Assembly (NCBI GenBank): GCA_029204225.1
Contig: CM055113.1
Span: 31,312,361 to 31,376,360 of the forward strand
Direction of reading: 5' to 3'
Origin: Diphasiastrum complanatum
Lineage: Eukaryota > Streptophyta > Lycopodiopsida > Lycopodiales > Lycopodiaceae
DNA length: 64,000 nucleotides
In this document: piece after piece, positions 55,864 through 64,000 of the stretch
How positions within the stretch are numbered: the first letter of the stretch is position 1
Layout: each line of letters starts with the position of its first letter
The notes under the pieces: model-generated
What the model saw: only the letters and a program-made list of their open reading frames with translations
Database searches by the model: none
What the model was told of the DNA's origin: nothing
Program-made: the position numbers and the translations under genes

Positions 55864-56236
55864 GAGAGTGTTGCAAGAGAGGAGCAAAATGACATAAGGC
55901 AAGTTGAGCTATTTTCTGTTGCATTGGCCTCACAAGCTACATCAGGTGGTTGGTATATTGACTCGGGAGCTTCAAAGCACATGACCCCTCATAGGGATTG
56001 GTTTAATACCTTTGTGGGGATTGGTGATCAACAAGAAGTGTGCCTAGGTGACAACTCAACACACAAGGTCAAGGGGAAGGGCACAGTTCCTATAAAGCTT
56101 CCATCAGGAGAAGTCAAAGTCATTAAGAATTTTTTATATGTACCAGGACTTGTTAAAAACCTTCTTTCAGTAGGAGCTATCACTCAACAAAATATGAAAG
56201 TTGAATTTGATGCTACTTCTTGTCTTGTATTGATTT
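55816..56236 (+). pseudogene. Family E protease
   Basis: A continuous frame contains GGWYIDSGASKHMTPHRDWF (intact DSGA), CLGDNSTHKVKGKGTVPIKL, FLYVPGLVKNLLSVGAITQQ and NMKVEFDATSCLV, about 100 residues of normal retropepsin fold. It overlaps the gag end in another frame by about 45 bp. A shift at about 56,230 leads into the zinc domain. Confidence 0.93.
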
Positions 56237-56646
56237 GAGTGATAACATGAAGGTTGTGGACAAAGGATTGCAGGAAGATAATCTATACATATTGTACACT
56301 TCTATCCCTAGTCATCATGCTTATACTGCAAAAGGAGGTGATAGGGATAGGTTGTGGCACGAGAAGTATGGACATCTTGGCTACGAGAGGTATGGACATC
56401 TTGGCTACCAAAGTATGCACGAGAGGTGATGTCGATAGGTTGTGGCACGAGAGGTATGGACATCTTGGCTACCAAAGTATGCAGGTGTTGAACCAGCATC
56501 ATATGGTGGAGGAGCTTCTAGCCATTAAGCCAAGCTCTTCAGTGTGTGAGACTTGTGCTATGGGAAAGCAGCAAAGACAAAAGTTTCCCAAGGAAAGCAC
56601 CATCAGGGTAGCAGGTATACTTGAATTGGTGCATTCAAATTTGTGA
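56220..56646 (+). pseudogene. Family E GAG-pre-integrase domain with internal triplication
   Basis: The HHCC zinc region normally contains one L-W-H-x-x-Y-G-H-L-G. Here RLWHEKYGHLGYERYGHLGY is followed by QSM and, after a frame break, RLWHERYGHLGYQSMQVLNQ. The GHLGY segment thus occurs three times between 56,355 and 56,486. CETCAMGKQQRQKFPKE supplies the two cysteines, and ILELVHSNL ends the frame with the usual first catalytic Asp changed (H-S-D to H-S-N). Confidence 0.9.
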
Positions 56647-56649
56647 AGG

Positions 56650-57215
56650 CCAACCCAAACTAGATCTGCAGGCAAGCATATTACTTTATGACCTTCATTG
56701 ATGACTTCTCACGCAAAATTTGGGTTTATTTCTTGAGACAAAAAACTGAAGCACTCAAGTATTTTGCACATTTCAAAGCTTTGGTAGAAAAGCAATCAGG
56801 AAAGAAGATAAAGATGCTCAGGTCAAATGGTAGTGGAGAGTACATTAGCACGGAATTTGTGGAATTTTGTTAAGCTAATGGAATCAAAAGGCAGCTTGCG
56901 GCTTCCCATACCCCTCAGCAAAATGGCGTAGCCAAGAGAAAGAACCGAACTATTGTGGAGTGTGCAAGGTGCATGCTCAAGGCAAAGGGGTTGCCAACTC
57001 TTTTTGGGGCAAGGCAATGCACACATTGGTGTTTCTTTTGAATAGAAGTCCAACTAAGGCTGTGGAAGGCAAGACTCCAGGAGGCATTTAGCGGCATTAA
57101 GCTCAAGGAGGCCGCTTTGCGAGTGTTTGGCTGTATGGCGTATGCCCATGTTTCCAAGGATGACAAGAAAAAGCTAGATGCTAACAAAATGTATTTTCTT
57201 GGGATACAATGAGGA
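56650..57215 (+). pseudogene. Family E integrase core and C-terminus
   Basis: The frame reads MTFIDDFSRKIWVYFLRQKT, KKIKMLRSNGSGEYISTEFV (the usual S-D-N-G-G-E-Y has lost its second catalytic Asp), a TAA after EFC, then HTPQQNGVAKRKNRTIVECA (Glu position is Lys). It continues in shifted frames with LRVFGCMAYAHVSKDDKKKL. All three catalytic positions are damaged in this copy. Confidence 0.9.
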
Positions 57216-57621
57216 AGCGAAAGCCTACCGACTTATGATCTTACTAGCGGGAAGAGGATCATAAGTCCAGATGTGATCTTTGATGAGGATCACTCACCTC
57301 GTGTGGAGGAACACGAGAAGGAGGGAACAAGTGAGCTTGTTCCAATACTTGATGCCAAGCATGATGAACCGCATCTACATATTAAGGAGTCTCAGGATGA
57401 TCATATGAGTGATCAAGAGGAGGAATTCGAGAAGGCTAAGAAGCGGAAGGAAAGGGGCAAAGTTGTTGAGTCCTATTCGCCATCTTCATCACCAACTACG
57501 AGGAAGAAGTTTCCCAAGTGGTATTGGCAACCTGTATAGGATGGTATGATATTGGATGAGGGAGATCTCAAAGGCGGCTTAAGCCCATCAGCATGGACAC
57601 CAGGAGACAAACTTTGAGCTT
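57216..57621 (+). pseudogene. Family E integrase-RT linker
   Basis: The frame from VIFDEDHSPRVEE continues through an acidic/lysine-rich linker (SDQEEEFEKAKKRKERGKVV) to a stop at 57,537-57,539, then a short decayed stretch before RT. This is the usual variable region between integrase and RT. Confidence 0.8.
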
Positions 57622-58170
57622 ATGACCACTATTTTGGATTCACAAGATCCGCATACATCCGTCGAGGCAGCAGATGAGAAGGTATGGCAACAAGCCATGC
57701 AAGAGGCGTATGACTCCATCCTCAAGAATGATACATGGGACTTGGTGAGGCTACCAAAAGGGAAGCGTCCTATCGGGTGTGAATGTGTCTATAGGACCAA
57801 ATACAAATCGGATGGGAGCATTGAAGAACATAAGGCAAGGTTAGTGGCCAAAGGCTATGCGCAGCAGGATGGCTTGGACTACGATGAGACGTTTGCACCC
57901 GTGGCTAAGATGACGTCTATCTAGATGGTCTTAGTATTGGCTGCATTCTATGATTGGGAACGTAAAGAGTGCTTTTCTCAATGGACAGTTGGCTGAAAAG
58001 GTTTACATGGACCAGCCACAAGGCTTTGAGGCGAAGGGCAAGGGCAAGGAAACTATGGTATGCAACTTAAGAAGGCCTTATACGGTTTGAAACAAACACC
58101 CAACGCCTAATATAGTCATATAGACAACTATTTTGCCAAGGAGCATTTTAAAAAGAGTCGTTCGGATTGC
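57622..58170 (+). pseudogene. Family E RT, N-terminal half
   Basis: [40 protein letters not shown] (Cys for the conserved Lys-Trp), [20 protein letters not shown] and [12 protein letters not shown] are followed by a TAG. The next 200 bp carry a small deletion (the QLDVxxAFLNG block is compressed to shifted pieces), and KALYGLKQTPNA precedes another TAA. Confidence 0.9.
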
Positions 58171-58937
58171 AACTTGTATGTGAAGAAGGAAGATGGGAAC
58201 ACCGTCTCAATAGTTCTCTATGTGGATGACTTAGTCATCACGAGTAACAATGGGAAGCTGATCACAAAAGTGAAGGCTCATTTGTCAAATGAGTTTGAAA
58301 TGAAAGATTTGGCTTTAATCCACTATTGCCTAGGTTTGGAGGTTTGGAGAAAGCAAAATTGTGTGTTCATTTCGGAGGCAAATTATGCATGTGAAGTCTT
58401 GGAGAGGTTCAAGATGCAAGATTCAAAACCAGTCTCTACTCCCATTGATACCAGCAGCAAGCCATCTTGGGATGATGGCACTCCTTTCATGGATGAGACT
58501 CTTTATAGGCAACTAGTGGGCAGCCTGATTTATCTTACCACTTCGAGACCAGACATTTCCTATGCGGTTGGTGTGGCTAGCCAGTTTATGAGTTCCCCAA
58601 CTGAGGCCCATTGGAAAGCAGCAAAGAGGGTACTTAGGTATGTCAAGGGGAGTACCTGTTATGGAATAGAGCACACAGATGTCAGTGAGCTTCAGCTTGG
58701 AGGCTTCACTGATTCGGATTGGGCTGGTGATAGGGATGATCGGAAGTCAACAACGGGCTACACATTCAACCTTCGTTCTTGAGCCATTTCTTGGTGCAGC
58801 AAGAAGCAGCCCACCGTCACCTTATCATCCACAGGGGCTGAGTATCGAGCAGAGGCAAAGGCTACCTACGAGGCTATATGGCTTAGGAGCTTCTTGGGGA
58901 GGTGCAGATCCCACAAAAAAGACCATGATTTTGGTCT
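58171..58937 (+). pseudogene. Family E RT C-terminal half and RNase H
   Basis: An open frame of 200 codons reads TVSIVLYVDDLVITSNNGKL (YVDD), FEMKDLALIHYCLGLEVWRK, RFKMQDSKPVSTPIDTS, TLYRQLVGSLIYLTTSRPDI, RVLRYVKGSTCYGIEH and FTDSDWAGDRDDRKSTTGYT. A TGA follows in FNLRS-stop, then [20 protein letters not shown], where the catalytic Glu of S-S-T-E-A-E-Y is Gly. Copia homology ends at about 58,937, where LINE sequence in the opposite orientation begins, so the last 60 codons of RNase H and the LTR are missing. Confidence 0.92.
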
Positions 58938-59205
58938 TCGAGATGTTCACTTGTAATCCCCATCTAACACAAAAAGCATGTAGATTGTCAGATGTCTCTG
59001 ATGCCCCTCTCTAGTCAGTGATAATAGAGCCACATCATCAACATATGGTCATCAAATACCCCCAAAGGGTACAATCTAGACCACCACCACGGCAAATAAC
59101 CTCCTTGAGCTCATCAATATGTAGCCCAACTAATGTAGGTGAAAGGGAACAGCCCACCCAATTTCACTCCAATAGTGCTTACTGCTCAACATTGGATCTG
59201 AAATG
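58938..59205 (-). pseudogene. LINE RT fragment, minus strand
   Basis: The minus strand reads (in three shifting frames) GCSLSPTLVGLHIDELKEVI, CRGGGLDCTLWGYLM, then YVDDVALLSLTREGHQRHL and [15 protein letters not shown]. These are the conserved G-x-x-x-x-S-P-x-L, Y-x-D-D and SKTK blocks of non-LTR RTs. It ends at the SKTKIM block on its left side, next to family E RNase H. Confidence 0.85.
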
Positions 59206-59209
59206 CCCA

Positions 59210-59210
<1 letters not shown>

Positions 59211-59300
<90 letters not shown>
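59211..59300. repeat. Compound (TG)n(AG)n microsatellite
   Basis: About 17 TG units to about 59,245, a GAGTGAG transition, then about 27 AG units. Same type as 2,417-2,527. Confidence 0.95.
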
Positions 59301-59304
<4 letters not shown>

Positions 59305-59689
59305 AAACTTTAGATAATTTGTAAACCCAGGTGATATCCCTTATTGATGCCTAATCAAAATTCTAAAAAAAAAAGCAACTATGAAAGAGAAACACATTGA
59401 ATAAAAAGTAAATAAATATGGGCCATATTATGAAATGAAATACGCATTATTTTGGAATGGGCAACTATGATATATACACATACATACATACATACATACA
59501 CATGTTTATGTGCGTGCTCATAAAATTACTCGTTTCGAAATGGAGTGCATTTCAAAATGGCATCTTGAATGCATCCCTTTTTGATATGTGACCTAATAAA
59601 AAAGTTTTTGAAACACATAAGCTAAAACAAATTGGCCTGCGTTAATAAGAGGTTAAGACATGAAAAACCCATTCATACATAAAAAAAAA
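59301..59689. repeat. AT-rich spacer with (ACAT)n microrepeat
   Basis: It separates the two LINE fragments. CATACATACATACATACA lies at about 59,478-59,501. No coding signal. Confidence 0.7.
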
Positions 59690-60452
59690 ACTGCACCTAG
59701 GGCCTTCATGCAAGACGAGTTTTTCTTTGATGGTCAGCTTCTAGATGTAGTTTCATCCTATACCTATCTAGGGGTACTTTTTAGTGACCCTTTTTAAGTA
59801 TGAGACTTGCATCTTCAGCCTATCGGACTAGGGAAGGGCCATGCTCCCTGGTCCCGTCAGAGAGATTCTGCTTTAGGAGATACATTCATGATGTTCCCAG
59901 TAAGTGCCACCATTTTGACATTATCGTCACTCCTACAGTACTCTATTCAGTTAAACAGACCTTACGTCCTCTAATTGAGCTAGAATATCACGGCTACAAA
60001 CCACCATGCTCTCTCAGATAATACAGGCTAAGCCTTTTGTTTTGCATCTAATCATCCACCACTAGTTGATGTCCTTTTTCAACTCATTGTGTATATCCAA
60101 GGAGCCTTGTCGCATCCTCCTAACAAATACACATACATGGTGATCACCTCTTCGATGCAGCTCCATAGTCACGGTTTCCATTCTTCTTGGTATTCACAGA
60201 AAGCCCTCCTTTTGCGCTCATTTGGCATCATTGTCTCCGACCTCCCAACAGGTACCCATGAGTATATGAGACAATCTATATATCGTGGTTCTCTTCAGCA
60301 TACCTGGCAGGGACAGTTGGGTATCAAGATTCAATCGGAGTCACTTCTTAGAGCTAGATGCATCAGGCTTCCCAATTCAGAAATAGTACTTCGATTATGG
60401 TTTATCATACTGCATGAGATTCACATTGGGACAGATCAAGGTGTTGAAATAT
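59690..60452 (+). pseudogene. LINE RT C-terminal region, plus strand
   Basis: It begins FMQDEFFFDGQLLDVVSSYT and YLGVLFSDPF, the block that directly follows SKTKxM in non-LTR RTs. It continues in shifting frames with RLASSAYRTREGP, FDIIVTPTVLYSV, IQGALSHPPNKYTYMVITSS and QKALLLRSFGIIVSDLPTG, ending GTDQGVEI. There are many frameshifts. It resembles the C-terminal part of a LINE ORF2 after the RT, without an RNase H I can recognise. Confidence 0.75.
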
Positions 60453-60695
60453 AAACCTAGTTAAATAAATAAAACATAGCACATGGTTTTATTTGGGGCC
60501 AAAGTTTTTAAGGCCCAAGTAAACTTAGGCAAAAAATTTTAGCACCAAACTCGTGGAGGGCCTTCTTACATGATGATGCCACATACCCACTTGAGTTTGG
60601 TAGCCCCCCCATGCACATGGGGGAGAACAAGTTAGTTTGCCACCTAGCTTAACATACATGAGTATTCTGACACTTGGCAATTGCATGCCAATGAC
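60453..60695. other. Spacer between LINE fragment and gag-only element
   Basis: No domain. Contains GGCCAAAG/GGCCCAAG and CATGCACATGGGGG microrepeats only. Confidence 0.4.
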
Positions 60696-61395
60696 TGTAC
60701 ATACTAACTTCTATTTAATAGAGTCTCCACGAGTTGGAGAGTGGGTTGAATGGAATCATCTTCCATCTTCATCATTTTTCATTGTCTCCTTGATCTGAAT
60801 ACTTGTAGGAGGTCGCAGTTGGATCTGATCTGATCTTCTACATGTTTCTCCCTCTCCTCTCATTAGATTTCGTTGAGGACAGTTGCATACTGATCCTTGG
60901 AGGAGGGCGCTACTATTCCTATGCTTTCTAGCTTCTATCAAAGTGTTTCCATGACCAGAACAGCCATCATTCAGATCTGATTGGGCGCTGGATCTGATTT
61001 GCTTGTTCCTTCATTTCTCCTCAGTGGATTGTTAGAATTGAACAAAATCAATTGCACAAGATTTCTATAGCATAGGCTCTATCATTCCTTATGAGTAGAA
61101 GCAATTGGAAGTCAATCTGAATCTGATTTTTCCAGTGCATGGTCAGTGCAAGTCATTGCATGTTGTTGCATGAGCTTGCATGTCCCTTAAACATTCTTGC
61201 ATGTCATTGCATGTTGTTGCATGAGCTTGCATGTTGCTTAAACGTTCTTGCATGTCAATGCATGTTGTTGCATGAGGTCTTTTAAGCCTCGAGGCAACTT
61301 GTGGGCTTATTAGATCCAAGATCCTCAAGCTTCCGCTAAACTTTGGTGTCTAGAATTGTGTTTTTTCATGCTCTAGGCTACCCAATTTTGCAGCA
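60696..61395 (+). mobile_element. 5' LTR of gag-only unit (700 bp)
   Basis: From TGTACATACT to TTTTGCAGCA, then one base and the PBS. It carries a 51-bp tandem repeat (61,152-61,274). Confidence 0.85.
61152..61274. repeat. 51-bp tandem repeat in 5' LTR
   Basis: Units at 61,152, 61,203 and 61,254 (partial), each starting GTCAWTGCATGTTGTTGCAT. The same array lies in the 3' LTR at 62,998-63,120. The reverse strand gives a CNDMQ repeat peptide, which is only a by-product. Confidence 0.92.
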
Positions 61396-61396
61396 A

Positions 61397-61408
61397 TGGT
61401 ATCAGAGC
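61397..61408 (+). other. PBS of gag-only unit (initiator tRNA-Met)
   Basis: Exact TGGTATCAGAGC, one base after the LTR. Confidence 0.93.
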
Positions 61409-61463
61409 TTTAGGCTCTATATTTTTCTTGCTTGGTTACTTGTGTCAATTCATTATTCTCATC

Positions 61464-62398
61464 ATGGCTCAAACTGTTTATCTAGAATCCTCTTCAAACT
61501 ATCATGCATGGGTTAGAGAGATAGAATATCAACTCCGGCAACATCCAAGGTGTTGGGAAATAGCTACTAAGTTATATCCTGAACCAACTCTAATGGATGG
61601 TAATAAAGTTGAGTGTGATCAGTGGAGGATTGCTAATAGCAAGGCTATTGGCATAATAGGCTTATCTCTATCCTTGAAGATAAGACTTGCATATCCAAGT
61701 ATGAATAAAGCTTGTGATCTTATTGATGCTATCACGACAGATTTTGAACATCCTTCTCTTCAAGACATCTGTTTTTTCACTGATCAACTTTATGCTCATA
61801 GATGGACAGGAGAAGATCATGTAAGAGATTACATTGAGTCTTTGGAAAAGTTGTTTCTTCATTTAGAATTTGCAGGACCTGAGCATGTAATTCCGGGGAA
61901 GAAAAAGCTAATTATCATGTTGAGAGGTCTTCCAGTCTCTCACAAGAATTTCAAGACATCTATCACCATGCGGGCAGATATGACTTATGAAAAAGCCAAA
62001 GTAGCTTTACTTCGAGAGGAGCTGATGAGAGAAGAGGAGTTCCATATTCATGATGACACAACTAAAGCTAAAGGATCCAAGCAAAAGGAGGATTCTCTGC
62101 ACTAGGCGTATTATGCAAGCCAGAAGCAGAACAACAAACAGAATGGCAAGGGCAAGGACAACAAATGTCAACACTGTGGTAAAGTTGGACATTCTAAAAA
62201 TTCTTGTTTCTTCAATCCTTGTATCTCTTGTAAATTTTGTAAGAAGAGAGGACATGTAGCAGCATTTTGTGACAAGAGGCCACAAGATAGCTTAAAAAAT
62301 GCTTTCAAAGGTAAACAGCAAGAAACAGAAACACGTGCAGTTACAGATGTAGCTGATAGTAGCAGACAACCCAATCTGACTACTAGCATTTGGTGCTA
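61464..62398 (+). CDS. Copia-type Gag with one internal UAG
   Basis: The ATG at 61,464 (56 bp after the PBS) is preferred over the upstream in-frame codon because MAQTVYLESSSNYHAWVREI is a normal Gag start. The capsid part has LIDAITTDFEHPSLQDICFF, VRDYIESLEKLFLHLEF and KLIIMLRGLPVSHKNF. A single TAG at 62,103-62,105 (probably CAG before) interrupts the same frame. That frame then runs on through AYYASQKQNNKQNGKGKDNK to two perfect zinc knuckles, CQHCGKVGHSKNSC and CKFCKKRGHVAAFC, and a TAA at 62,396-62,398. Apart from the TAG it is the least damaged gag in the window. It would form the particle and bind RNA. Confidence 0.88.
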
Positions 62399-62539
62399 AA
62401 ACAGACCGCACTGGAGCAGGAGCGTGAATCTATCAAAGCCACCAAAAGATCGCTTAAGGACTACATCTACCAACTGGAGCAAAATGTTTCCAAGGAAAAG
62501 GCAGAGTTGCAAAGATCCCAGGCCAACTTCACCACCCAA
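62393..62539 (+). other. Coiled-coil-like coding segment before the 3' LTR
   Basis: One base out of the gag frame, about 49 codons are open and read VLKQTALEQERESIKATKRS then LKDYIYQLEQNVSKEKAELQ and RSQANFTTQ. This is a heptad-like, E/K/Q-rich pattern of a coiled coil. The frame ends exactly at the LTR edge (last codon 62,537-62,539). It is not a known copia domain. Confidence 0.5.
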
Positions 62540-63242
62540 TGTCCATACTCAAATTCTATTTAATAGAGTCTCCACGAGTTGGAGAGTGTGTTGAATGGAA
62601 TCATCTTCCATCTTCATCATTTTTCATTGTCTCCTTGATCTGAAATACTTGTAGGAGGTCGCAGTTGGATCTAATCTGATCTTCTACATGTTTCTCCCTC
62701 TCCTCTCATCAGATTTCGCTGAGGATAGGTGCATACTAATCCTTGGAGGAGGACGCTACTATTCCTATGCTTTCTAGCTTCTATCAAAGTGTTTCCATGA
62801 CCAGAACAGCCATCATTCAGATCTGATTGGGCGCTGGATTTGATTTGCTTGTTCCTTCATTTCTCCTCAGTGGATTGTCAGAATTGAACAAAATCAATTG
62901 CCCAAGATTTCTATTGCATAGGCTCTATCATTCCTTATGAGTAGAAGCAATTAGAAGTCAATCTGAATCTGATTTTTCCAGTGCATGGTCAGTGCAAGTC
63001 ATTGCATGTTGTTGCATGAGCTTGCATGTCCCTTAAACATTCTTGCATGTCATTGCATGTTGTTGCATGAGCTTGCATGTTGCTTAAACGTTCTTGCATG
63101 TCAATGCATGTTGTTGCATGAGGTCTTTTAAGCCTCGAGGCAACTTGTGGGCTTATTAGATCCAAGATCCTCAAGCTTCCGCTAAACTTTGGTGTCTAGA
63201 ATTGTGTTTTTTCATGCTCTAGGCTACCCTGATTTTGGAGCA
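62540..63242 (+). mobile_element. 3' LTR of gag-only unit (703 bp)
   Basis: From TGTCCATACTC to TTTTGGAGCA, matching 60,696-61,395 with about fifteen small differences, including the 51-bp array at 62,998-63,120. No polypurine tract precedes it. Confidence 0.85.
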
Positions 63243-63670
63243 CAAGGTATCTTCACATCAGCTTGAGGTTGAGACAGGGCACTTCTACGGGTATCCCACG
63301 TGAGGATAGAATATGTCGGATATGTTCATTGGGGGAGGGAGATTGAGATTGAAGAGCATTTCATTTTTTAATTTGCAGTAATACAAAATATGTGGTCAAT
63401 ATTATTGCTTAACCAGAGACCCACCCACCACTTAATGTTCTCTCATGAACCTTGGTGTGTGGTCCTTATGCTAGATGAGATGTCCCTGATGCGAAGAGTT
63501 TTGGAACAGGATCAGCCAAATACTCGAGATACTAGCCTCAAAGTACATCTCCAGGAGGAGAGTTCGTACAAACTCAGAGTTGAGCATGAGGATACTCCTA
63601 TTCTTATGAGAAATCGACATCATGATCAATGACTGTGTAGAGCACATCACTTCCTTGCTGCCTCCAGGGG
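63243..63670 (+). other. Flank with short coiled-coil-like reading, otherwise unassigned
   Basis: Just after the LTR one frame reads KVSSHQLEVETGHFYGYP then a stop. Further on, small frames such as ILEILASKYISRRRVRTNSE are present, without an identifiable domain. Confidence 0.3.
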
Positions 63671-63732
63671 TACCATGAGGGCTTAGTGGAGCAGGATCAT
63701 ATGTTACCATGAGGGCTTAGTGGAGCAGGATC
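63671..63732. repeat. Two-copy 34-bp tandem repeat
   Basis: TACCATGAGGGCTTAGTGGA with GCAGGATC occurs at 63,671 and 63,705. Confidence 0.9.
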
Positions 63733-63804
63733 TTCTCAAACCTTTTGCTACAAGAATTTTCTAGTATCTAGATTCTAAATTATTTGCCATATGATGTGTG
63801 TCGT

Positions 63805-63880
63805 TTCCCCGTATCCCATTTCTCGTTTCCCATTTCCCAAGGGGGCTGCATTTCCCGGGTGGGAAACGTTTCCCAAAACT
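63805..63880. repeat. TTTCCC-rich patch with 14-bp palindrome
   Basis: Several TTTCCC/ATTTCC units are followed by the perfect palindrome GGGAAACGTTTCCC at 63,861-63,874. No gene is assigned in 63,733-64,000. Confidence 0.8.
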
Positions 63881-64000
63881 ATGTCCTGGATAAAGATCTC
63901 ACATTTACACAAGTCATGGAAAGGAAAGAGGCTGTGCATAAAGCAAAGGATAGAAGGAGACACCTAATATACATGGACGGTAATATCCATTTTGTTGAAG

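Larger units (their letters stand above)
60696..63242 (+). mobile_element. Gag-only LTR retrotransposon unit (TR-GAG-like)
   Basis: Direct LTRs (60,696-61,395 and 62,540-63,242; about 2% different by eye) flank a 1.14-kb interior containing a PBS and one gag gene but no protease, integrase or RT. This architecture matches TR-GAG elements known from plants. Two points are against a simple intact element. The five bases flanking the two LTRs differ (ATGAC and CAAGG), and the bases before the 3' LTR are not purine-rich. It may be a recombinant or deletion derivative of a longer copia. Confidence 0.75.

Noticed and set aside
61143-61328. Minus-strand CNDMQ repeat peptide, copied at 62,989-63,174
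   Set aside because: The 51-bp repeat in the LTR is a multiple of three and therefore stays open; it is on the antisense strand of the LTR.

Overview
This window is plant nuclear DNA made almost entirely of layered, decaying retrotransposons. The signs are Ty1/copia gag-pol fragments of the plant type, primer-binding sites matching initiator tRNA-Met (TGGTATCAGAGC), a Ty3/gypsy element whose primer site resembles tRNA-Asp, non-LTR (LINE) reverse transcriptase fragments, long CT/GT microsatellites and AT-rich spacers. The host is a large-genome land plant. The LINE types remind me of fern and moss genomes, but the sequence alone does not settle the species. I find no intact host gene, no tRNA or rRNA gene and no CRISPR array. 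Family letters used below are mine.

Layout. 0-3.7 kb: a copia gag fragment, a PBS and possible LTR (minus), a (GT)n(GA)n tract and a family B integrase remnant (minus). 3.7-13.8 kb: a degenerate family A copia element (plus). Its RNase H is split at 7,565/12,773 by a young, non-coding LTR retrotransposon (element N, 5.2 kb, minus) with near-identical 1.2-kb LTRs and a 5-bp target duplication. 14-16.3 kb: family B RT-RNase H and LTR. 16.3-19.7 kb: a broken acidic ORF of unknown identity, purine-rich repeats and a telomere-like patch. 19.7-28.7 kb: a copia LTR (minus), then a gypsy element (LTR, tRNA-Asp-like PBS, gag) broken by an inverted family B + A composite and followed by the tail of a second gypsy LTR.

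28.7-33 kb: family C copia LTR, PBS and gag, and a minus-strand remnant in which gag is fused to the RNase H end. 33-37.5 kb: mostly AT-rich sequence with a decayed ORF and a 105-bp CT tract. 37.5-40.8 kb: family C pol (minus), truncated within RT, with a duplicated protease active site. 41.4-42.4 kb: a decayed unknown gene that still shows a candidate intron. 43-47.4 kb: family D copia (minus), carrying an inserted family B LTR. 47.9-49.6 kb: a family B-like gag with LTR and an RT fragment. 51.1-52.9 kb: a LINE-type RT (minus). 54.4-54.6 kb: one candidate host exon. 55.1-58.9 kb: family E copia (plus). 58.9-60.5 kb: two LINE fragments in opposite orientation. 60.7-63.2 kb: a gag-only LTR unit of TR-GAG type with direct LTRs about 2% diverged.

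Nothing here looks functional as a host pathway. The only young, structurally complete unit is element N, which has no coding capacity and would need enzymes from another element. The most unusual signals are the intron-bearing unknown gene (41.4-42.4 kb), the gag-only unit with a coiled-coil-like segment beside its LTR, the GGCGCC-rich variable tract in the LTRs of N, and a recurrent CACACGTGTG palindrome at 28-43 kb.
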